Counted from the first letter of the stretch, positions 45,612-52,733 are shown. The stretch: 54,306 nucleotides of DNA from Flavobacterium sp. (GCA_024644655.1 JAHEHJ010000020.1:1-54306), one strand, 5' to 3'. Notes: generated by a model not told the origin, from the letters alone. Numbers and translations are program-made.

Positions 45612-48091
45612 TGCACCTACAGAAGCTGAGATACATACTCTTTTTGCTGCTGCCCTACTTTTTGGTGGCCCAAAACGTCGAGCGTAGTCTCAATACGGCT
45701 TCTTGGCAATTCAAAAACCAAAAACAATCCGAGGCCGATTGGCTGCCCGCCCAAGTGCCAGGCACCGTTCACACCGACCTCTATCGCAATAACCTTATTT
45801 CCAATCCGTTTTTGGGAGCCAATGAAAAACAACTGCAATGGATTGAAAACGAAAACTGGAACTACAAAACAACATTCTCCATATCCGACAAAGAACTGCA
45901 CTACGAACACTGCATTCTACAATTTGACGGCTTGGATACCTATGCCGAAGTGCGGTGCAATGGGGTAGCGATTCTCTCAGCCAATAATATGTTCCGAACC
46001 TGGAAAGTTGACCTGAAACCGCTCCTAAAACGAGGACAAAACACTCTCGAAATTACTTTCCTGTCAGCAGTGCAAAAAGGAAAAGAACAAGCAACACTAT
46101 TGCCCTATGCCTTACCCGGAGACGAAAAAGTATTTACCCGAAAAGCCCAATACCAATACGGTTGGGACTGGGGACCGCGCTTGGTTACAGCAGGGATTTG
46201 GAAAGATGTCAAACTGCTATTTTGGAACAAACAAACCATTACCAATATTACCTACACCCAAAAACTGCTAACCAAAACCAAGGCGCTACTCGAATTTAAA
46301 GCCACCATTCAAAGTACGACCCAAGGCAAGTATCTGTGGAATATCAATGAAACCCAACGGGAGATTACACTCCACAAAGGAACGAACGTACTCACGACTT
46401 CCTACGAAATTGAAAACCCTAAATGGTGGTGGACCAACGGCCTAGGGGATCCTTATCTGTATACCTTCTACCACAGCATAGGAACGTCAAAACAACTATC
46501 CGAAGGACGAAAAATAACCATCGGATTGCGAACCATAGAATGGGTGCAAGAACCCGATGCAGCAGGCAAACAATTCTACTTCAAGCTCAATGGCATTCCG
46601 GTATTCATGAAAGGAGCCAATTACATTCCGGCCGATAGTTTCCTGCCTCGGGCAACCGACTCTACTTACCAAGCAATAGTAAACAACGCCGCGGCAGCCC
46701 ACATGAATATGCTCCGCGTATGGGGTGGCGGTACCTATGCCGACGATGCCTTTTATGAGGCCTGTGATAAAAAGGGGATTTTGGTGTGGCAAGACTTTAT
46801 GTTTGCCTGCGCCATGTACCCGGGTGATGCCGAGTTCATAGCCAACGTAAAAGAGGAAGTCGAAGACAATGTAACCCGACTCCAAAATCACCCCTGCATA
46901 GCCCTCTGGTGTGGCAATAACGAAATGGATGAAGGTTGGCACAATTGGGGCTGGCAAAAACAATACCACTATACGGCTTCCGATTCTACCCAAATTTGGA
47001 ACGACTATACGCGCTTGTTTCATGAGGTGATTCCGCAAACCCTTACCGAACTACTGCCCAAAACAGAAAACCGCTATTGGGCTTCGTCTCCTTCTATTGG
47101 CTGGGGTCGTAAAGAAAGCCTCCTGCAAGGTGACTCCCACTATTGGGGGGTGTGGTGGGGCAAAGAACCCTTTGATACCTATAAAAAGAAAGTAGGCCGC
47201 TTCATGAGTGAATACGGTTTTCAAGGAATGCCCAACTGGAAGACCATACAATCCTTTGGCAATGCCGAGGATATGAATTGGGATGCAGCAGCCATCCAAA
47301 ACCACCAAAAACACCCAACAGGCTATCAAACCATACAAGAGTATATGGCACGCGACTACAAAGTACCCACATCCTTAGAAGATTTTGCCTATGTGTCCCA
47401 ATTGCTACAAGCCGAGGGTATGAAAACAGCCCTAGAAACGCATCGCAGCGCACGACCCTATTGTATGGGCTCGCTGTATTGGCAACTCAATGACTGTTGG
47501 CCTGTAACCTCTTGGAGCTCGTTCGATTATTTCGGGCGATGGAAAGCCCTGCACTACCAAGTCCGAAAAACAATGGATACGCTGGCACTCACCCTGAAAG
47601 AAAAGGAACTCACCTATGCACTAGTCACCATGAATGATGCCCTCCAAGAGGATCAAGGCAGCATGCGTGTCCAACTTATCGATTTGAAGGGAACTATACT
47701 ATGGTCCAAAGAAAAGCAAACACCGCTTCAACCCAATACCTCCCAAACCTATTGGGAGATTCCCCAAAAAGAATGGGAAGGCTTTGATAAAACCCAATGT
47801 GTGGTATCCATGCAATGGACGGGTAAACAGCAATCGGCCACAGCCTTACACTATTTGGTGCAACCCAAAGCACTAGCACTCACTAAACCAACCCTCCATT
47901 GGAAACGCATAAATTCGCTTACCATTGAACTAACCACCGATGTCTTGGCGAAAAACGTATGCCTATCGGCCCCCGAAGAGTGCTTTTTTAGCGATAACTA
48001 TATGGACCTCCTACCAGGCCAAAAACTACAAATTACCCTCTCCAAACCCGTATCCGATATCCAACTGAAATCCTTGTTTGATACACTATAA
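45608..48091 (+). CDS. Beta-mannosidase, GH2
   Basis: Exo-enzyme cleaving terminal beta-mannose, 827 aa with a signal peptide (ends FLVAQ). Domain order is the GH2 sugar-binding sandwich (about 25-190), immunoglobulin-like domain (about 200-305), catalytic barrel (about 310-640) and C-terminal beta domains. The acid/base is Glu439 in WCGNNEMDEGW and the nucleophile Glu535 in MSEYGFQGMP; GWDWGPR is characteristic of the beta-mannosidase subgroup. The start overlaps cutC by four bases; a second ATG follows directly. The last gene of the operon. Fragments of its 3' end recur at 48289-48321, 48564-48626 and 49461-49474 inside the neighbouring repeat block. Confidence 0.93.
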   Translation: MMHLQKLRYILFLLLPYFLVAQNVERSLNTASWQFKNQKQSEADWLPAQVPGTVHTDLYRNNLISNPFLGANEKQLQWIENENWNYKTTFSISDKELHYEHCILQFDGLDTYAEVRCNGVAILSANNMFRTWKVDLKPLLKRGQNTLEITFLSAVQKGKEQATLLPYALPGDEKVFTRKAQYQYGWDWGPRLVTAGIWKDVKLLFWNKQTITNITYTQKLLTKTKALLEFKATIQSTTQGKYLWNINETQREITLHKGTNVLTTSYEIENPKWWWTNGLGDPYLYTFYHSIGTSKQLSEGRKITIGLRTIEWVQEPDAAGKQFYFKLNGIPVFMKGANYIPADSFLPRATDSTYQAIVNNAAAAHMNMLRVWGGGTYADDAFYEACDKKGILVWQDFMFACAMYPGDAEFIANVKEEVEDNVTRLQNHPCIALWCGNNEMDEGWHNWGWQKQYHYTASDSTQIWNDYTRLFHEVIPQTLTELLPKTENRYWASSPSIGWGRKESLLQGDSHYWGVWWGKEPFDTYKKKVGRFMSEYGFQGMPNWKTIQSFGNAEDMNWDAAAIQNHQKHPTGYQTIQEYMARDYKVPTSLEDFAYVSQLLQAEGMKTALETHRSARPYCMGSLYWQLNDCWPVTSWSSFDYFGRWKALHYQVRKTMDTLALTLKEKELTYALVTMNDALQEDQGSMRVQLIDLKGTILWSKEKQTPLQPNTSQTYWEIPQKEWEGFDKTQCVVSMQWTGKQQSATALHYLVQPKALALTKPTLHWKRINSLTIELTTDVLAKNVCLSAPEECFFSDNYMDLLPGQKLQITLSKPVSDIQLKSLFDTL

Positions 48092-48119
48092 GAGCAAACC
48101 TATAGATTAACTATATCAC
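48076..48119 (+). repeat. Left copy of a 44-bp duplication bracketing the REP/RAYT block
   Basis: Covers the last five codons of the beta-mannosidase gene, its stop and 28 bp downstream. 42 of 44 bases recur at 49461-49504 in the same orientation. Confidence 0.85.
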
Positions 48120-48288
48120 ATAAAAAGACCCGCTTCGCAAATGTCTCCCGACTTTGCGCCATCAAACCATTCTTGCAAATGAAATACGTTCTACAGTTTG
48201 ACCGCTACGCAAATGTCTCCCGACTTTGCGCGACCACAATATTATCTAGAAACGCTGCGCAAATGTCTCCTGACTTTGCGCCACCACA

Positions 48289-48321
48289 GTGATTACCTTT
48301 TCAAAACCTGTATCGGATATT
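48289..48321 (+). pseudogene. Short relic of a beta-mannosidase 3' end
   Basis: Eleven codons reading VITFSKPVSDI, matching QITLSKPVSDI near the end of the intact gene (48029-48061) with several silent changes. The fragment then breaks off. A still shorter copy lies at about 48334-48352. Confidence 0.7.
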
Positions 48322-48563
48322 TGCTCCACCACAGTGATTAGCTTTTCAAAACACACGCTGCGCAAATGTCTCCCGACTTTGCGCCATCAAACCATTCTTG
48401 CAAATGAAATACGGTCTACAGTTTGACCGCTACGCAAATGTCTCCTGACTTTGCGCCGCTACAATATTATCTAGAAACGCTACGCAAATGTCTCCCGACT
48501 TTGAGCCGCTACAATATTATCTAGAAACGCTGCGCAAATGTCTCCTGACTTTGCGCCACCACA

Positions 48564-48626
48564 GTGATTAGCTTTTCAAAACCCGTATCGGATATTCAAC
48601 TAAAATCGTTATTTGATATGTTGTAA
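48564..48626 (+). pseudogene. Relic of a diverged beta-mannosidase 3' end with stop codon
   Basis: 21 codons reading VISFSKPVSDIQLKSLFDML and TAA align without gaps to the last 21 codons of the intact gene (48029-48091). Seven codons differ silently and four change the residue (Q to V, T to S, L to F, T to M). The excess of silent change says the fragment diverged while still part of a coding gene. Confidence 0.75.
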
Positions 48627-48763
48627 ATACGTTAGTTACTTGTTCTAAGAACGCTGCGCAAATGTCTCCCGACTTTGCGTCACCAAATCAATCTTGCAAA
48701 TGAAATACGGACTACGATTTGACCCGCTACGCAAATGTCTCCTGACTTTGCGCCACCACAAAA

Positions 48764-49369
48764 TCACTTATCATAACTGTTATATTTAGTAAATGAACTT
48801 GCATTCAATACATTTACAACAGGATTTTGAACAATTTCGACATGGACAATACCTTTTCCATCAACATAATTTGATGCACTTGAATAAATATAATCTTGCG
48901 GACTTAAAACGAACCCGGCACGTACGGGATTAAAATGGATATAATCAATTTTAGTCCACATGAATTTTTCTGAATATATCTCCTCCACATGATTACTCAA
49001 CTGCCAAAACTGATAATTTTTGTTTCTGGTATGGGTTTCAGATGCTAATTTAAATCGTTCCAACATCCAATCTCTTCTACTTTCTGGTTCTAATTGAATT
49101 TTATCTAATATAGTTTTGGCAGTAAATTTTTTAAAATCTCTAATCAAATCTGATAATTTCCCATTGTCAGATTGAATTATGAAATGGATATGATTACTCA
49201 TAATTACATAGCTATACAAAAGCATCCCTTTGTTATTAATACAAAAGGTTAAACACTCGATGACTACGTCACGATAATTTTTTCTCGAAAAAACATCAAC
49301 CCAATCCACTACAGTCATAGTGAAAAAATGAGGAAGTGTTTGATCTCTAATTACATATCCTTCTTTCAT
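48764..49369 (-). CDS. REP-associated tyrosine transposase (RAYT, Y1_Tnp family)
   Basis: 201-aa IS200-like HUH nuclease relative. The HUH motif is His60-Ile-His62 in MSNHIHFII, and the likely nucleophile is Tyr143 in YIHFNPVRAG, followed by the SSASNY segment usual in RAYTs. These single-copy domesticated transposases cut and join single-stranded REP hairpins. The stop is 11 bp from the last direct REP copy and the start is 37 bp from an inverted REP at 49407-49429, so the gene is bracketed by its presumed substrates in opposite orientation, the classic RAYT arrangement. Length and motifs are complete, so it is probably active. Confidence 0.92.
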   Translation of the reverse strand: MKEGYVIRDQTLPHFFTMTVVDWVDVFSRKNYRDVVIECLTFCINNKGMLLYSYVIMSNHIHFIIQSDNGKLSDLIRDFKKFTAKTILDKIQLEPESRRDWMLERFKLASETHTRNKNYQFWQLSNHVEEIYSEKFMWTKIDYIHFNPVRAGFVLSPQDYIYSSASNYVDGKGIVHVEIVQNPVVNVLNASSFTKYNSYDK

Positions 49370-49406
49370 TGGCTTACTAAATCAATCAAATATAGAAAAA
49401 AAATTC

Positions 49407-49429
49407 CGCAAAGTCAGGAGACATTTGCG
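49407..49429 (-). repeat. Inverted REP copy upstream of the RAYT gene
   Basis: The same 23-nt hairpin (TCCT-loop type) on the minus strand, preceded in its own direction by GCTC. With the copy at 48730-48752 it forms an inverted pair around the transposase gene. Confidence 0.9.
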
Positions 49430-49460
49430 GAGCATTGCTATGGGAGTCATTGTGGAGCTG

Positions 49461-49504
49461 GTTTGATACGCTATAAGAGTAAACCTATAGATTAACTATA
49501 TCAC
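49461..49504 (+). repeat. Right copy of the 44-bp duplication
   Basis: 42 of 44 bases match 48076-48119. It re-creates the end of the beta-mannosidase frame (F-D-T-L-stop, with ACG for ACA) and its downstream bases, and then runs directly into the open frame of the VTT-type membrane protein. Confidence 0.85.
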
Positions 49505-49582
49505 CCGTATAAGTTTACTGCTAACAGCCAAAGCAATCAATTTACGCCCTCTTTCAAGGAATTCTATAACACAAAAAGGAAG

Positions 49583-50239
49583 TTGTATAACTTCTATACG
49601 GTAAAAACCACCACCTTAGCCTATTCTAACAAATACCGTTCTTATATGTGGTGGCAATATGCATTAGTTTTAGTGGGCGCATTCCTAGTTGATGTAGTAC
49701 CCATTCCGTTCCCTCCAGCGTTTTCTATAATGATTCCGCTGCAAATACTCTTTGACTTGAATGTATGGGGTGTCGTTGTAATAGGAGTGATAGGCTCCAT
49801 AGCCGGTAGGTATGTCCTCACACTCTACATTCCTTTGCTGGCAGACAAAATCTTCAAACCCGAAAAGAATAAGGAAGTACACTATTTGGGCGAACTGATG
49901 AAAAAGAAACGGTGGAAAAGCCAACTCCTCATAGTCTTGTATTCGTTGTTACCCCTGCCCACAACCCCCTTGTTCTTGGCAGGAGGTATGGCACGCCTAA
50001 AACCCATCCAAATCATCCCGGCCTTTTTTGTAGGTAAGTTTATCAGCGATTCCATCGCCATACATCTGGGCAAAGTAGCCTCCGAAAATTTCCAAGATAT
50101 GATTCACGCCGCCTTTTCGTGGAAATCCATTGCCAGCCTACTACTAGGAATACTGCTCATAGCAATGCTGTTGTTTGTCGATTGGCTCTCGCTTCTCCAA
50201 AAGAAAGAGTTCAAACTGAATTTTAAGATTTGGAAATAA
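49583..50239 (+). CDS. VTT/DedA-like small multi-pass membrane protein, start uncertain
   Basis: 218 aa from a TTG at 49583. Four or five hydrophobic segments, with VDVVPIPFPPAFSIMIPLQ near the first and SLLPLPTTPLFLAGGMARLKP near the middle, resemble VTT/SNARE-associated (DedA-like) membrane proteins; this is not certain. The frame is open back to 49496 with protein-like sequence (SQSNQFTPSFKEFYNTKRK) but without any ATG; the first ATG is at 49646, inside the region just before the first helix. The frame meets the right copy of the 44-bp duplication at 49504, so the original start was probably removed by the REP/RAYT event. It may now be poorly expressed or use TTG. Confidence 0.6.
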   Translation: MYNFYTVKTTTLAYSNKYRSYMWWQYALVLVGAFLVDVVPIPFPPAFSIMIPLQILFDLNVWGVVVIGVIGSIAGRYVLTLYIPLLADKIFKPEKNKEVHYLGELMKKKRWKSQLLIVLYSLLPLPTTPLFLAGGMARLKPIQIIPAFFVGKFISDSIAIHLGKVASENFQDMIHAAFSWKSIASLLLGILLIAMLLFVDWLSLLQKKEFKLNFKIWK

Positions 50240-50258
50240 ATGAGCACGGTTTGTTTTC

Positions 50259-50957
50259 TCAACAAATCAACAACAACCGATATTCCCCTTCCTGTTCTAC
50301 AGGAGCACGATGAACACAAGCTGGTACTTTTTGGTTGGGATGCTGTACCGCCAATCGCCACAGATTTCCAATGCCCAATTGTACAGGCACGGCCTCAGGC
50401 TTGGCCTCATAATGCAAATCAAAATAATGCTCCTTCAAAAAAGCATCAAAGGTATCCAAAGGGCCATCATGCAATTCAAGCAATTGGCTTCGTACCTCTG
50501 GTATGTCACTCTTGCGTACCGCATCAGCAGTAGCTATTAGATCACTGGCCGCCCCACGGTAGGTGCATAAAAAAGTATCCGTCGCTATTGGGGAACTATC
50601 CACATGATAGGAATACACATCCGTCGCTATAAAATCAAACGCCTCATCGCGCTCATACTTTTTCAGTAAATTCAAAGTAGGGGAGGCACCATGAGCAGTC
50701 AGCAATTGCATATCCTGTAAGATGATAGCCCGCGCTTTTTGCCCCTGTTCAGTTAGCGTTAGTGCAAGCAAATCTTCAGGCTGCAAGACCGTAATGTCCT
50801 CTTCTAAGGTCAATTGTGCTACAAGTTCCTCAAAATCACCCTCCAAGTCACGGTGCCAACAAAGCGCATTCACCATACCCTCAAATTCCGTTTCTACCAG
50901 TTCGGTAAAACTAGAAACCACACCAACCGGGGCGCTATCCGTAAAGAGTGAATTCAT
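50259..50957 (-). CDS. DUF1826-like protein
   Basis: 232-aa soluble protein without signal peptide. ALCWHRDLEGDFEELV near residue 31, the central YHVDSSPIATDTFLCTYRGAASDLI and the C-terminal VHRAPVEQEGEYRLLL resemble the DUF1826 family (His/Asp then TYRG, and VHR..P...RLLL). The family is often found next to zinc-homeostasis genes in other bacteria, but no such gene is present here. No catalytic site can be named. Its stop is 19 bp from the convergent membrane-protein stop, and repeat R1 lies 97 bp upstream of its start. GC-rich codons are more frequent than in the small genes that follow. Confidence 0.5.
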   Translation of the reverse strand: MNSLFTDSAPVGVVSSFTELVETEFEGMVNALCWHRDLEGDFEELVAQLTLEEDITVLQPEDLLALTLTEQGQKARAIILQDMQLLTAHGASPTLNLLKKYERDEAFDFIATDVYSYHVDSSPIATDTFLCTYRGAASDLIATADAVRKSDIPEVRSQLLELHDGPLDTFDAFLKEHYFDLHYEAKPEAVPVQLGIGNLWRLAVQHPNQKVPACVHRAPVEQEGEYRLLLIC

Positions 50958-51054
50958 AGGAGCTAGTTCAGTACAAGACTATAAAAGTAAGGAATTGAAT
51001 CAAAGAGTGACTCTTTTTTGAGTATAGTTTTATTGATAGAGGGTGTTGTTGAAA

Positions 51055-51236
51055 ACCCAATAGCGCGGATTTGAACACGAGCTTGCGACTGCCGAAGGAA
51101 ATCCATGCTCCCAGCTCCGCAAAGTCTCCCATCTTTGAGGCCTAAACTCAGCTAGCATAAATAATATGTCTTTAAAATAACTTTATATCATCCTAACTCT
51201 AGTGTCATGCCGACGAAGGAGGGATCACATTAACCT
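51055..51236 (-). repeat. Repeat R1 with long extension
   Basis: The 378-bp gap 50958-51335 has no gene. Core 51055-51110 belongs to a family (R1-R5) with the shared segment ACGAGCTTGCGACTGCCGAA and complementary ends resembling CGGATT...AATCCG. From 51061 it extends as a 176-bp gapless match (about 95%) to 53335-53510. The extension includes a REP-like hairpin at 51118-51140 (CGCAAAGTC, loop, CTTTGAGG), preceded by GCTC as in the RAYT-linked REPs. Another weak variant lies at 51267-51289. Confidence 0.85.
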
Positions 51237-51335
51237 CGGCTTACAAACATCCAAAGTACCCAGCCCTGCAAAGCCTACCGTCTTTGAGACAATCCCGCTA
51301 TGACTTGCCGCTCTTTTCAAGGTATGAATATAATA

Positions 51336-51773
51336 TTATAAAAACCTTTTTACAGAATTTGTGTATTCTATAATAAATTTATTTTTTCCATGAACCCTAC
51401 TAATATAAATGAATTTATGATTCTTTAGTTCTAATGGATTAAGAGCAAATTTTGTAGGTTTTGAAAGTTTGATGTTAATTTTGACTTCTTTAGTGTTGTC
51501 AACTATTTGAACCATTGCAAGGCCTATTTGGTCAATCGTTTCTATTGGTAATGTAAATAAGTTCTGGTTTCCATTTTCTAATTCTATGGTATCGTTAACA
51601 AAACCATTTGTAAAATAAATTATAGAATTATCTTCATTTTTAGCTTTTGCTTTTTCTAATGCATATTGAACTGATTTATCATTTAAATTTAAATCTTGAT
51701 TAACGTATATGCTTTTAATGTGGCTACATCCAATTAAAAAAATCACTATTAAACTGAAACTAATTTTTTTCAT
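51336..51773 (-). CDS. Small lipoprotein, unknown function
   Basis: 145 aa with a clear lipoprotein signal (MKKISFSLIVIFLIGC, Cys16 in LIGC), then a mostly beta-type soluble domain rich in Asn, Ile and Lys. No known family is recognised. Codon use is strongly A/T-rich, unlike the operon at 41.6-50.9 kb. It is preceded by repeat R2 at 41 bp. Small lipoproteins in such arrays can be immunity proteins, but nothing in the sequence proves that. Confidence 0.7.
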   Translation of the reverse strand: MKKISFSLIVIFLIGCSHIKSIYVNQDLNLNDKSVQYALEKAKAKNEDNSIIYFTNGFVNDTIELENGNQNLFTLPIETIDQIGLAMVQIVDNTKEVKINIKLSKPTKFALNPLELKNHKFIYISRVHGKNKFIIEYTNSVKRFL

Positions 51774-51814
51774 ATAATACTTTTAAGTGTTGCTTAACCA
51801 CTGCCAATTTCAAC

Positions 51815-51867
51815 ACCGCTACCGCGGATTTGCACACGAGCTTGCGACTGCCGAAGGAATCCGTGCC
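51815..51867 (-). repeat. Repeat R2
   Basis: Member of the R1-R5 family, core only: GCTACCGCGGATTTGCACAC, the shared ACGAGCTTGCGACTGCCGAA, then AATCCGTGCC. It lies 41 bp upstream of the small lipoprotein gene. Confidence 0.85.
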
Positions 51868-51920
51868 CACTGCTTATGTCAAAACAAAACCCAATAGCCC
51901 ACTGCCTACGTCAAAACAAA
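51866..51920. repeat. Two-copy tandem repeat, 32-bp period
   Basis: A 23-nt unit beginning CCCACTGC and ending GTCAAAACAAA occurs at 51866-51888 and 51898-51920 with two differences. The rest of the spacer to 52018 is A/T-rich and shows no gene. Confidence 0.7.
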
Positions 51921-52018
51921 TCTAACAATATAACGTCTAATTCATTTTCTAATCTAACATTATCCAGTTGTACTTATAATTATAAGATTTTGAATAGTGA
52001 CGTCTAACTCATTACTAA

Positions 52019-52372
52019 CTATAGAACATTACCTACATTACCCTCATAACAAGAAATACAAAAAGTTATTCCACTATCTCCTAACTTTTTCATGTCACTT
52101 GGACTAAACTCCATATTACATTGGTTTTTATATTCATAAATCATCCAGATTGAGATGTCTTCTTTTTCAATACCTATTTCCCTCAATTTATCATATTTCC
52201 CTTCAAGAATACCCAAAAAAACATCAATAAAATTAGTGTATTTATTATCTTTAACTATTAGTCTATAACCCCATTCTACTTGAGGATAATTTGATTCAAC
52301 TCCAAGTATCTGAGCTATTTTATTAGCTTGTTCCGTGTCTGTTGATATATGTAAACTAAAAAAATATTTCAT
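52019..52372 (-). CDS. DUF4279-like small protein
   Basis: 117-aa cytoplasmic protein. The start MKYFFSLHISTDTEQANKIAQILGVES, a central Trp (QVEWGYRLIV), the middle helix INFxDVFLGILEGKYDKL-type segment and the end DMKKLGDSGITFCISCYEG fit the DUF4279 pattern (a beta strand, 'iaeiLG' helix, W.l, then a C-terminal strand after 'l..lgi'). DUF4279 members are common in contact-dependent and polymorphic-toxin immunity neighbourhoods. Repeat R3 ends 18 bp before the start. Confidence 0.6.
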   Translation of the reverse strand: MKYFFSLHISTDTEQANKIAQILGVESNYPQVEWGYRLIVKDNKYTNFIDVFLGILEGKYDKLREIGIEKEDISIWMIYEYKNQCNMEFSPSDMKKLGDSGITFCISCYEGNVGNVL

Positions 52373-52380
52373 AAGTTTTA

Positions 52381-52557
52381 TTATTTAAAAACCCCGCTAC
52401 CGCGGATTTGTACACGAGCTTGCGACTGCCGAAGGAAATCCGAGCTATTGGTTTTAATCTCAAATGACCTACTAGAAAGTTTAGAGCAGTCAATTTGAGA
52501 GTACCCAACTAACGGCAAAATAAATAATAAACATAATTTAAATTTTAATCTCATCAT
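52381..52557 (-). pseudogene. Truncated secreted-protein gene running into repeat R3
   Basis: 58 codons from ATG 52557. A good signal peptide (MMRLKFKLCLLFILPLVGYSQ) is followed by only about 20 residues (IDCSKLSSRSFEIKTNSS) before the frame enters R3 and ends by chance at 52383. The start overlaps the stop of the upstream 59-aa gene (ATGATG), so it was once the second gene of a pair. It is best read as a remnant whose distal part was replaced by the repeat. Confidence 0.6.
52391..52446 (-). repeat. Repeat R3
   Basis: Core member of the R1-R5 family (CCCCGCTACCGCGGATTTG, shared ACGAGCTTGCGACTGCCGAA, AAATCCGAGC). It lies 18 bp upstream of the DUF4279-like gene and overlaps the truncated signal-peptide gene. 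Confidence 0.85.
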
Positions 52558-52733
52558 GTTTTTTTTAATTCAGTATACATAATATAAATTCCAATCATAA
52601 AAAGGAACAAAAGGCCTAAAACCACTTGTATTGTTGACATATCAACAGGTCTTTTCCTTGTCAATTCCCTAACTATTAATAAAAAACTGCACACAAAAAT
52701 CAATAGACCTAATAGGAAATTATAAATATCCAT
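52554..52733 (-). CDS. 59-aa two-helix membrane protein, unknown function
   Basis: Starts MDIYNFLLGLLIFVCSFLLI, has a basic loop (RELTRKRP), a second helix (IQVVLGLLFLFMIGIYIMY) and a short polar end. The topology is tidy and the stop overlaps the next start (ATGATG at 52552-52557), which supports a real gene pair. No family is recognised. Confidence 0.6.
   Translation of the reverse strand: MDIYNFLLGLLIFVCSFLLIVRELTRKRPVDMSTIQVVLGLLFLFMIGIYIMYTELKKT

Larger units (their letters stand above)
48136..48752 (+). repeat. REP array: nine direct copies of a 23-nt bulged hairpin
   Basis: The 672-bp gap 48092-48763 is filled by REP-like units: arm CGCAAATGTC, loop TCCC or TCCT, arm GACTTTGCG; the first arm has one bulged T. 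Copies start at 48136, 48208, 48258, 48361, 48433, 48483 (degenerate TTTGAG end), 48533, 48657 and 48730. Each is preceded by GCTN, a constant tag comparable to the tetranucleotide next to enterobacterial REPs. Start-to-start steps are 72, 50, 103, 72, 50, 50, 124 and 73 bp, and the spacer sequences recur as well. TCCC-loop and TCCT-loop copies mostly alternate. Between them lie fragments of a beta-mannosidase 3' end. Confidence 0.9.

Noticed and set aside
46496..47038. 180-codon minus-strand frame inside the beta-mannosidase gene
   Set aside because: Antisense to the catalytic domain, with no recognisable domain.
48136..48752. Possible CRISPR array
   Set aside because: Repeats are short and palindromic with irregular steps (50, 72, 103, 124 bp), the spacers themselves recur, one repeat lies inverted beyond a transposase, and no cas gene is present. 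REP/RAYT explains it better.
50240..50540. Plus-strand frames after the membrane protein gene
   Set aside because: They overlap the DUF1826-like gene on the other strand, and their composition is that of an antisense shadow.
51002..51020. AAAGAG/CTCTTT hairpin as a terminator
   Set aside because: No plus-strand gene ends upstream, and on the minus strand no T run follows; the stem is only six pairs.
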